Below the pieces are notes generated by a model that did not search any database, had not been told where the DNA came from, and saw only the letters and a program-made list of their open reading frames with translations. Shown piece by piece: positions 1 to 5,159 of a DNA stretch of 5,839 nt (within the stretch, counting starts at the first letter, position 1; each line of letters starts with the position of its first letter). Source of the stretch: a bacterium. GTDB lineage: Bacteria; Atribacterota; Phoenicimicrobiia; Phoenicimicrobiales; Phoenicimicrobiaceae. The stretch spans positions 1 through 5,839 of the forward strand of contig JAHJOY010000103.1 of NCBI GenBank assembly GCA_018819665.1, written 5' to 3'. Made by a program: the position numbers and the translations under genes.

Positions 1-59
1 AGACCCCCTATTTATTCTATTTATTTTAGAAAAAAGAAGTATTTTTTGTATTTTTGTAG

Positions 60-100
60 TATAATATATTGGTTTTAAAATAAGAGCAAACCCATATAAT
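60..100 (+). promoter_or_regulatory. Possible promoter region upstream of the racemase gene
   Basis: Two exact TATAAT hexamers lie in this AT-rich leader, at 60-65 and 95-100. Neither has a convincing -35 box: TTGGTT at 69-74 would be 20 bp from the second, and nothing near position 37-42 resembles TTGACA. In such an AT-rich stretch a TATAAT can occur by chance. The second would leave a leader of only about 20 nt before the start codon. The rest of 1-127 is T/A-rich with no recognisable gene, RNA or terminator. Confidence 0.3.
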
Positions 101-127
101 CTGGTAAAAAGGAAGTAAAAATCAGAA

Positions 128-820
128 ATGCCAGAAAAGATTATCGGAATTTTAGGTGGAATGGGGCCTGAGGCCACCATCGACTTATTTTATAAGATAA
201 TTAAATTTACTCCTGCAGAAAAAGACCAGGATCATTTAAGGATAATTATTGATAACAATCCCAAGATACCAGATCGGACTGCCGCTATCTTAGGAAAAGG
301 AGAAGACCCTCTTCCGGCTTTACGAGAGAGCGCTCGGAACTTAGAGAAAGCCGGAGCAGATTTTATAGTTATTTCCTGCAATACAGCTCATTATTTTCTT
401 TCCTCAATTCAAAAAAGTGTCAAAATACCGATATTAAATATGATAGAAGAGGCAGCTTCAGAGACCCAGCAAAGAATTCCCCAAATAAAAAAAGTGGGCT
501 TATTAGCTTCAATTGGGACTTATAAAACGGAAATTTATCCTCAACAATTTAAAAAATTTAATATCGAAGTTATCTATCCTGATAAGAAGGATAAAGAAGA
601 AGCCATGAAAGCAATCTATGCGGTTAAGGCAGGAGATTTATCTAATGAGGTCAAAGGCAATATTTTAAAAATCGTTCAAAAATTGATTGATAAAGGGGCA
701 GAAGCAATAATTGCCGGTTGTACTGAGATTCCCCTGATTTTAAAAGAGGGAGATGTTTCGGTACCGATAATTGACCCGACCCAAATTTTAGCCAGAATAG
801 CTGTTCAGAAAGCGAGGTGA
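128..820 (+). CDS. Aspartate/glutamate racemase family protein (probable aspartate racemase)
   Basis: Cofactor-independent racemase of the Asp/Glu racemase superfamily, which interconverts L- and D-amino acids in the cytoplasm with a pair of cysteines acting as acid and base. The protein is 230 aa, normal for the family. Visible motifs are the N-terminal GGMGPEAT loop (residues 10-17), DNNPKIPDRT (42-51), the first catalytic region SCNTAH with Cys84, and the second, AGCTEIPLIL, with Cys198. Both cysteines and the overall layout match archaeal and bacterial aspartate racemases. The ATG start gives the usual short lead into the first beta-strand (IIGILGG). A weak SD, GGAAG at 111-115, sits 12 nt upstream, and no alternative start is evident. 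An acidic amino-acid symporter gene follows 80 bp downstream, which favours an acidic substrate. Broad-specificity members (RacX/YgeA-like) share the same motifs, so aspartate as substrate is an inference. No frameshift or missing catalytic residue is seen. Confidence 0.9.
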   Translation: MPEKIIGILGGMGPEATIDLFYKIIKFTPAEKDQDHLRIIIDNNPKIPDRTAAILGKGEDPLPALRESARNLEKAGADFIVISCNTAHYFLSSIQKSVKIPILNMIEEAASETQQRIPQIKKVGLLASIGTYKTEIYPQQFKKFNIEVIYPDKKDKEEAMKAIYAVKAGDLSNEVKGNILKIVQKLIDKGAEAIIAGCTEIPLILKEGDVSVPIIDPTQILARIAVQKAR

Positions 821-886
821 TGACCTAGAAGAAAAGAATATGCAAGATTGGTGAAATTTATTTAGTTATTTTATTATTTTTTTCAT

Positions 887-891
887 GGAGG
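887..891 (+). promoter_or_regulatory. Ribosome binding site of the symporter gene
   Basis: GGAGG lies 9 nt before the ATG at 901, a near-ideal Shine-Dalgarno that fixes this start. The 66 nt between the racemase stop and this site show no convincing promoter or terminator, so read-through from the racemase gene is the simplest expectation. Confidence 0.8.
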
Positions 892-900
892 AAATAAAAA

Positions 901-2097
901 ATGAAACTTTTTCAAAAGATTTTAATCGGTTTTGTTTTAGGAGCAACTTTAGGGGCGATATGGGGTCCCGGTATAGTATGGGTTAAACCAGTTGGTACTA
1001 TTTTTCTCTCTTTATTGAAAATGCTTATTGTTCCTTTAATCTTCTCTACCTTAGTAGTGGGAGTAGCCAGCATTGCTGATCCCAAGAAATTAGGAAGAGT
1101 AGCTGGTAAGACTATAGCTTATTATTTAATAACCACAGCTTTTGCAATAATTATCGGCTTATTGCTGGGAAATATAATTCAACCCGGCGCTGGTATGAAT
1201 TTAGTATTAGAGGGAGCTGCTAAAGAGGCAGCCAAAGCCCCTTCCTTAATTGATATTGTGGTAAACCTGATACCAACCAATCCTGTTGGAGCAATGGCAC
1301 AGGGTACAGTGCTCCAGATAATAGTCTTTGCCCTCTTCTTCGGTTATGCTATGACTAAGGCAGGCGAAAAAGGAGCTGCAGTTCTGAAATTTTTTGAAGG
1401 ATTTGCTGAAACTATGTACAAATTGACTGGAACGGTAATGGGATTTGCCCCTTACGGCGTATTTGCCCTTATTGCGGTTACAGTTGGCACCCATGGGTTA
1501 GCTGTTTTAATACCTTTTGCTAAATTAATTTTCGCTGTTTATCTGGGAGTTATAATTCATGAAGTAGTAGTGTATTCAGGAATGGTTTCAATTATTGGCA
1601 AGATGAGTCCGATAAAATTTTTCAAAGGATTTAGTGAGGCATCATTACTGGCTTTTACCACTTGTAGTAGTTCAGCGACCCTTCCTGTTTCTATGCGAGC
1701 AGCCCAGGACAATTTGGGAGTTTCACCTACTATTTCCAGTTTTGTAATGCCATTGGGAGCAACTGTTAATATGGACGGTACTGCCCTCTATCAAGGCGTT
1801 TGCGCTCTATTTGTTGCCCAGGCTTACGGTATCCATCTTGGTTTAGGTGGACAATTAACAGTATTATTGACCGCTCTATTAGCTTCAATTGGGACCGCCG
1901 GTGTTCCAGGGGCAGGTCTGGTTATGTTAACTTTGGTGCTTACATCTGTAGGGTTACCTCTGGAAGGAGTAGCCTTAATTGCTGGAATTGACCGAATATT
2001 GGATATGGCCCGAACCTCCTGTAATGTAACTGGAGATGCTGCCTGTGCAGTAGTAGTAGCCAAGACGGAAGGCGAATTAGTGGAAGTTAAGAAGTAA
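901..2097 (+). CDS. Dicarboxylate/amino acid:cation symporter (DAACS family, GltP/GltT-like)
   Basis: Inner-membrane secondary transporter of the glutamate-transporter-homologue fold (Pfam SDF), which takes up acidic amino acids or dicarboxylates with Na+ or H+. The 398 aa form the expected hydrophobic series of eight transmembrane helices plus two re-entrant hairpins; the family is usually 400-440 aa. The substrate-site signatures are intact: the serine-rich CSSSAT tip of hairpin 1 (residues 255-260), NMDGT in TM7 (290-294), the GVPGAG tip of hairpin 2, and TM8 with Asp364, Asp368, Arg371, Thr372, Asn375 and Asp379. The order D-x2-RT-x2-N-x3-D matches GltPh, where the arginine binds the side-chain carboxylate. 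Glutamate/aspartate (or a C4-dicarboxylate) is therefore more likely than a neutral amino acid. NMDGT and the TM8 aspartates also form the cation sites, which suggests Na+ coupling. The start is set by the GGAGG at 887-891. It lies downstream of the racemase gene in the same direction. The exact substrate is not decidable from sequence. Confidence 0.94.
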   Translation: MKLFQKILIGFVLGATLGAIWGPGIVWVKPVGTIFLSLLKMLIVPLIFSTLVVGVASIADPKKLGRVAGKTIAYYLITTAFAIIIGLLLGNIIQPGAGMNLVLEGAAKEAAKAPSLIDIVVNLIPTNPVGAMAQGTVLQIIVFALFFGYAMTKAGEKGAAVLKFFEGFAETMYKLTGTVMGFAPYGVFALIAVTVGTHGLAVLIPFAKLIFAVYLGVIIHEVVVYSGMVSIIGKMSPIKFFKGFSEASLLAFTTCSSSATLPVSMRAAQDNLGVSPTISSFVMPLGATVNMDGTALYQGVCALFVAQAYGIHLGLGGQLTVLLTALLASIGTAGVPGAGLVMLTLVLTSVGLPLEGVALIAGIDRILDMARTSCNVTGDAACAVVVAKTEGELVEVKK

Positions 2098-2134
2098 ATA
2101 AACGAGAGAGGACTGTTATTAGTTTTCAATTATT

Positions 2135-2162
2135 GTAGGGGCGTATTGCAATACGCCCCTAC
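2135..2162. repeat. Perfect 28-bp palindrome of the GTAGGGGCG type (REP-like)
   Basis: The arm GTAGGGGCGTATTG (2135-2148) is followed with no spacer by its exact reverse complement (2149-2162). As RNA or single-stranded DNA it would form a stem of about 12 bp with a TGCA loop. It starts 37 bp after the symporter stop codon, and no T-run follows on either side, so it is not a standard intrinsic terminator. From memory, palindromes that begin GTAGGGGCG and end CGCCCCTAC recur between genes in many bacterial genomes, like REP elements or small MITE remnants. Whether this genome has further copies cannot be seen here. Confidence 0.85.
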
Positions 2163-2199
2163 CTCTTGAGATACAAATTTATTACCCGGTTAGCTAATA

Positions 2200-2234
2200 C
2201 TTGCATCCCGCACCTTGCATTTTGCAACTTCCTT
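2200..2234. repeat. Degenerate heptamer repeat block 1 (consensus CTTGCAT)
   Basis: Reading in steps of seven from 2200 gives five imperfect units. Two exact CTTGCAT units lie at 2200-2206 and 2214-2220. The unit between them (2207-2213) and the two that follow (2221-2227 and 2228-2234) are increasingly diverged. The block keeps 7-bp phase and has no coding frame. It resembles the short tandem heptanucleotide repeats described from cyanobacteria and other bacteria. Confidence 0.6.
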
Positions 2235-2242
2235 TTCTATTC

Positions 2243-2277
2243 ACGCGATACTCGATACGCAATACGCGATACGAATA
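2243..2277. repeat. Degenerate heptamer repeat block 2 (consensus ACGCGAT)
   Basis: Five units in exact 7-bp phase. ACGCGAT occurs exactly at 2243-2249 and 2264-2270. The two units between them each differ by one base (2250-2256 and 2257-2263), and the last (2271-2277) is more diverged. It lies only 8 bp after the CTTGCAT block and is clearly a different repeat family. A 9-nt word, GCAATACGC, is shared with the right half of the palindrome (2148-2156 and 2259-2267). Confidence 0.7.
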
Positions 2278-2294
2278 TAATACGAATTAAATTT

Positions 2295-2323
2295 TAGACA
2301 AGTACATTAAATTATGGTAAAAT
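2295..2323 (+). promoter_or_regulatory. Sigma70-type promoter of the proS unit
   Basis: The -35 box TAGACA (2295-2300) matches TTGACA at five of six positions. A 17-bp spacer leads to the -10 box TAAAAT (2318-2323), which is preceded by an extended -10 TGG at 2315-2317. Transcription would begin near 2330 and leave a leader of about 54 nt before the GTG start of proS. No riboswitch or T-box structure is apparent in this short AT-rich leader. Confidence 0.7.
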
Positions 2324-2370
2324 CTTTAATAAATATATTGTAAAACCGTAATAAGATAAGGACTAAATAA

Positions 2371-2376
2371 GGGAGG
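2371..2376 (+). promoter_or_regulatory. Ribosome binding site that selects the GTG start of proS
   Basis: GGGAGG ends 7 nt before the GTG at 2384 but 19 nt before the next in-frame start, the ATG at 2396. The spacing strongly favours GTG initiation. Confidence 0.75.
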
Positions 2377-2383
2377 AACATCG

Positions 2384-3832
2384 GTGGAAAAAGATATGGA
2401 ATTTGTTAAAGAAATTGCCTCAAAAGAGAAGAACTTTCCACAATGGTACGTGGATGTGGTAAGAAAAGCTGAACTGGCCGATTATACTACCATAAAAGGT
2501 TGTATGGTAATCAGGCCTTACGGATATGGCCTGTGGGAGAATATGCAAGCCGGTTTGGACAGAAGAATCAAAGAGACCGGGCATAAGAATGCTTATTTCC
2601 CTTTGTTTATTCCCGAGAGCTTATTGAAGAAAGAAGCAGAACATGTAGAGGGTTTTGCCCCAGAAGTTGCCTGGGTTACTTATGGCGGAAGCCAGAAGTT
2701 AGAAGAGAGGATGGCTATCCGTCCTACCTCTGAAGCTATTATATGTAGCCTTTATTCTAAATGGGTAAGGTCCTGGAGAGACCTTCCCATCCTTTTAAAC
2801 CAATGGGTAAATATTGTACGTTGGGAGAAAGTGACCCGTCTTTTTTTAAGGACTACCGAGTTTCTCTGGCAGGAGGGCCATACTGCCCACAAGTCCGAGC
2901 AAGAAGCAGAAGAGGAGACCTTAAAAATATTAAATCAGGTTTATCGGGATTATATTGAAAAAGACCTGGCTATCCCGGTAATTGTGGGTAGAAAGACTGA
3001 AAAAGAAAAATTTGCCGGGGCATTGCATACTTATACTTTAGAAGCCCTTATGAGCGATGGTAAAATGCTGCAAGCCGGAACTTCGCATAATTTGGGACAA
3101 AATTTTGCTAAAGCCTTTAATATTAAGTTTTTAGATGAAGACCAGCAAGAGAAATATGTCTGGCAGACTTCCTGGGGGACGACTACCAGATTAGTCGGAG
3201 CACTGGTAATGGTGCATGGTGATGAACGGGGATTAAAATTGCCTCCCAAGGTTGCCCCTGTTCAGGTAATCATAGTGCCTATTATGTTTGATAAAAACAA
3301 GAAAGAGGTTTTAGAGAAAGGCGAGAGTATCCGCACTATTTTGAAGAAAGATTTTCGGGTAGAGATTGATATCCGAGACGGATATACCCCTGGTTGGAAA
3401 TTCAACGAGTGGGAGATGAGAGGAGTTCCTTTAAGACTGGAGATCGGACCTAAAGATATGGCGCAAGGCCAGGTGATGCTGGTGAGAAGAGATACCGGGG
3501 AAAAGATAGCTGTAAAAGAAGAAAAATTAGCAGAGACAGTGAAAGAATTACTGGATAATATTCAAGAAAATCTTTTTACCAGGGCAAAGAAATTTTTAGA
3601 GGAAAATATTCGGGAGACCTCCGATTATAACGAATTCAAAAAAATTATCGAAAAGCAGAGAGGATTAATCAAGACTTATTGGTGTGGAAGTAAAGATTGT
3701 GAAGATAAGATAAAAGAAGAAACCAAAGCAAGCATAAGATGCATTCCTTTTGAGCAAGAAGAAGCTTCGGGAAAATGTATTTATTGTGGGAAGGAATCTT
3801 CTACTTTAGTGTATTTTGCCCGAGCTTATTAA
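2384..3832 (+). CDS. proS: Prolyl-tRNA synthetase, archaeal/eukaryal type (ProRS type 3)
   Basis: Class IIa aminoacyl-tRNA synthetase that activates proline with ATP and charges tRNA-Pro in the cytoplasm. At 482 aa it has the length of type 3 ProRS and lacks the large editing insertion (INS) of the long bacterial form. The order is: N-terminal catalytic core with GYGLWENMQ (residues 47-55), class II motif 2 around RTTEFLWQEGHTAH (156-169), the AGTSHNLGQNF proline-site region (231-241), motif 3 with GDERGLKLPPKVAP (279-292), anticodon-binding domain (about 293-400), and the C-terminal domain special to this type. That domain has four cysteines (434, 439, 465, 468) in two CxxxxC/CxxC knuckles, as for zinc, and the chain ends in the Ala-Tyr typical of the type. 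Translation starts at GTG, chosen from the ribosome-site spacing. It has its own promoter and is followed 30 bp later by an elongation-factor-like gene. No key residue is missing. Confidence 0.97.
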   Translation: MEKDMEFVKEIASKEKNFPQWYVDVVRKAELADYTTIKGCMVIRPYGYGLWENMQAGLDRRIKETGHKNAYFPLFIPESLLKKEAEHVEGFAPEVAWVTYGGSQKLEERMAIRPTSEAIICSLYSKWVRSWRDLPILLNQWVNIVRWEKVTRLFLRTTEFLWQEGHTAHKSEQEAEEETLKILNQVYRDYIEKDLAIPVIVGRKTEKEKFAGALHTYTLEALMSDGKMLQAGTSHNLGQNFAKAFNIKFLDEDQQEKYVWQTSWGTTTRLVGALVMVHGDERGLKLPPKVAPVQVIIVPIMFDKNKKEVLEKGESIRTILKKDFRVEIDIRDGYTPGWKFNEWEMRGVPLRLEIGPKDMAQGQVMLVRRDTGEKIAVKEEKLAETVKELLDNIQENLFTRAKKFLEENIRETSDYNEFKKIIEKQRGLIKTYWCGSKDCEDKIKEETKASIRCIPFEQEEASGKCIYCGKESSTLVYFARAY

Positions 3833-3862
3833 AAAATTATAAAAATAAAGGGGGGTAAAAAA

Positions 3863-4120
3863 ATGGCCGAAGTGATGATTGGAAAAGTAACCGATTACTT
3901 TGCAAAAATAGGAGTTGCCGCTTTAGTTATTAACAATGGAGAATTAAGTTTGGGTGATACCATTCATTTTGTTGGGCATACTACTGATTTTGAACAAAAA
4001 ATAAATTCTATGCAAATAGAACACCAAGCTGTAGATTCTGCCAAAACCGGCGATGCGGTGGGCATTAAAGCGAAAGATAGAGTTCGCCATGGCGATAAAG
4101 TATATAAAGTTACCGCTTAG
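3863..4120 (+). CDS. Small translation elongation factor-like protein (EF-Tu domain 2-like beta barrel)
   Basis: An 85-aa protein that seems to be one beta-barrel resembling domain 2 of translational GTPases. It has alternating hydrophobic strands, a central LSLGDTIHFVGHTTDF segment (about residues 29-44), a turn near residues 59-66 (KTGDAVGI) and a final HGDKVYKV strand (76-83). There is no P-loop or other GTPase motif, so it cannot be a complete factor. Similar stand-alone proteins are annotated 'translation elongation factor-like', and the same fold occurs at the C-terminus of U32-family peptidases. The start ATG follows a run of six G at 3850-3855, 7 nt upstream, an unusually G-rich ribosome site. 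The 30-bp gap after proS, with no terminator or promoter, suggests co-transcription and hence a link to translation or RNA binding. The precise function is unknown. Confidence 0.8.
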   Translation: MAEVMIGKVTDYFAKIGVAALVINNGELSLGDTIHFVGHTTDFEQKINSMQIEHQAVDSAKTGDAVGIKAKDRVRHGDKVYKVTA

Positions 4121-4161
4121 ATTAAATCGTTATAAAAATTTTAGTCAGAAAATTCGAGGGC

Positions 4162-4190
4162 TTGCCCTTGGGATGAATGGCTGGTATAAT
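4162..4190 (+). promoter_or_regulatory. Extended -10 promoter of the orphan RNA gene
   Basis: TTGCCC (4162-4167) serves as -35 box, followed by a 17-bp spacer and a perfect TATAAT (4185-4190) preceded by an extended -10 TGG (4182-4184). The expected start is A4197 or G4198. No open reading frame with a ribosome site follows, and the RNA fold below begins within two bases of the predicted start, which supports this as an RNA-gene promoter. A short inverted repeat, AGGGC-TT-GCCCT (4157-4168), overlaps the -35 box and could be an operator or chance. Confidence 0.75.
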
Positions 4191-4196
4191 ATAATT

Positions 4197-4375
4197 AGTT
4201 GGTCACTCTGGTCTTAGTGCCAAAACGACTCTACCGTCGGGCAGACGGAAAGTAACGCTTGTGGAAATACGAGCACTCAGTAGAGACTCGGCCCAAGAAT
4301 CCACTTGGCTTGCCTTGTGGAGTGTCAATATATATAAGGTCATTCCTGTTTCCTCAGGAATGACCTTTATTTATT
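4197..4375 (+). ncRNA. Structured stand-alone non-coding RNA, class unassigned (about 175-180 nt)
   Basis: A transcript from the promoter at 4162-4190 to the terminator at 4336-4367 holds no credible CDS but folds well by eye. The closing stem is TTG/CAA plus CACTC/GAGTG (4199-4208 with 4320-4328, with a small internal loop). A further helix may form from CTT..GCC (4213-4221) with GGCCCAAG (4290-4297). An inner stem, CGA-CTCTA (4226-4233) with TAGAG-AC-TCG (4281-4290), encloses two hairpins: CCGTC/GACGG with a GGGCA loop (4234-4248), and GCTTGT/ACGAGC with a GGAAAT loop (4257-4274). An alternative 3' hairpin CCAAG/CTTGG (4293-4308) competes with the second helix. Length and own promoter/terminator fit a 6S-like regulator, but the long single hairpin with a central bubble is not clear. 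RNase P, tmRNA and SRP signatures are absent. The flanking gene is convergent, so this is not a leader riboswitch. Existence of an RNA gene is well supported; identity is open. Confidence 0.7.
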
Positions 4376-4383
4376 TCTTTTTA
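4336..4383 (+). terminator. Strong intrinsic terminator
   Basis: A perfect 13-bp stem, AAGGTCATTCCTG (4336-4348) with its complement (4355-4367), closes a 6-nt loop (TTTCCT). A long T-rich tract follows from 4366 (TTTATTTATTT and onward). It ends the orphan RNA and runs into the stop codon of the convergent slipin gene at 4371-4373. On the opposite strand the same hairpin lies directly after the slipin stop, but only alternating A/T follows it, so it is a weaker terminator in that direction. Confidence 0.9.
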
Positions 4384-5153
4384 CTTTCTTTGGAACCATA
4401 ATTTTCCAGAAAAGGTTTAATCAAGTCGATAGGTATAGGAAATAGAGTAGTAGAATTTTTCTCAGTTGCAACTTCAGTCAAGGTCTGTAAGTATCTAAGT
4501 GTTAAAGCAATGGGCTGCTTGGCAATTCTATCGGCAGCTTTGACTAAATTTTCTGAGGCTTGATATTCCCCTTCAGCATGAATTATCTTTGCCCTTCTTT
4601 CTCTTTCTGCTTCAGCCTGTTTAGCCATAGCTCTTTTCATACCTTCTGGCAATTCAATGTCTTTAGTTTCTACCGCAGTAACCTTAATTCCCCAGGGACC
4701 AGTATGTTCATCCACAATTTTTTGCAGGGTCTGATTTATTTTTTCTCTCTTTGATAATATTTCATCTAATTCCATCTGCCCCAAGACGCTGCGCAAGGTA
4801 GTCTGGGCAATTTGAGAGGTAGCATTGACAAAGTTTTGTATTTCTACAATCGCATTTTCCGGGTTAACTACTCTAAAATAGATTACCGCATTCACTTTTA
4901 CCGGAACAGTATCTTTAGTGATTACTTCTTGAGCCGGGACATCCATAGTAATGATCCGGAGACTTACCCTTACTATTCTATCTACAATAGGGATTAAAAG
5001 AATCAACCCCGGACCTTTAGCACCGACTAATCTTCCTAATCTGAAGATTACTCCTCTTTCATACTCCCGTAATATTTTTATAGCCTGAGATAATATTATG
5101 AGTACTATTATTAAAATTCCCAGATAAATTTGTAGATTAGCAATTATATCCAT
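4371..5153 (-). CDS. Slipin / stomatin-like SPFH (band 7) membrane protein
   Basis: Prokaryotic stomatin homologue that oligomerises at the cytoplasmic membrane, where the family is linked to membrane microdomains and quality control together with NfeD. The 260 aa show one N-terminal hydrophobic segment (residues about 7-25). The SPFH domain follows, opening with YERGVIFRLGRL (31-42), then MDVPAQEVITKDTVPV (70-85) and SVLGQMELDEILSKREKIN (122-140). A charged, Ala/Glu/Arg-rich coiled coil spans about 173-200. The hydrophobic C-terminal stretch STTLFPIPIDLI (234-245) is the kind of segment that, in the Pyrococcus pair PH1511/PH1510, is cut by the partner NfeD protease. The ATG has a good ribosome site inside the end of nfeD, and only 6 bp separate the two genes, so they are one operon, probably translationally coupled. 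A lysine-rich tail (KESKKK) ends the protein. Length is normal for the family. Confidence 0.95.
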   Translation of the reverse strand: MDIIANLQIYLGILIIVLIILSQAIKILREYERGVIFRLGRLVGAKGPGLILLIPIVDRIVRVSLRIITMDVPAQEVITKDTVPVKVNAVIYFRVVNPENAIVEIQNFVNATSQIAQTTLRSVLGQMELDEILSKREKINQTLQKIVDEHTGPWGIKVTAVETKDIELPEGMKRAMAKQAEAERERRAKIIHAEGEYQASENLVKAADRIAKQPIALTLRYLQTLTEVATEKNSTTLFPIPIDLIKPFLENYGSKESKKK

Positions 5154-5159
5154 TTCAAC

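Noticed and set aside
848..877. Promoter for the symporter gene (TTGGTG ... TATTAT)
   Set aside because: The implied start site would fall at or next to the ribosome binding site at 887, leaving no usable leader; the match is poor in AT-rich DNA.
1824..2129. 101-aa open frame antisense to the symporter 3' end
   Set aside because: It lies opposite a strongly conserved coding region and has no ribosome site or recognisable motif; it reflects codon bias of the real gene.
2135..2162. The GTAGGGGCG palindrome as an intrinsic terminator of the symporter gene
   Set aside because: It can form a stem, but CTCTTGAG follows on the + strand and there is no T-run on the other strand either, so rho-independent termination is not supported.
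2200..2277. CRISPR array
   Set aside because: Units are only 7 bp, directly abutting and without spacers; no cas genes are nearby.
4257..4278. SRP RNA domain IV (GGAA loop followed by AGCA)
   Set aside because: GGAA and AGCA are present, but the 5' partner of the asymmetric loop and the conserved CAGG strand are missing and the helix lengths are wrong.
4197..4370. Riboswitch or leader of a downstream gene
   Set aside because: The RNA ends at a strong terminator and the next gene is on the opposite strand and convergent, so it controls no downstream + strand gene here.
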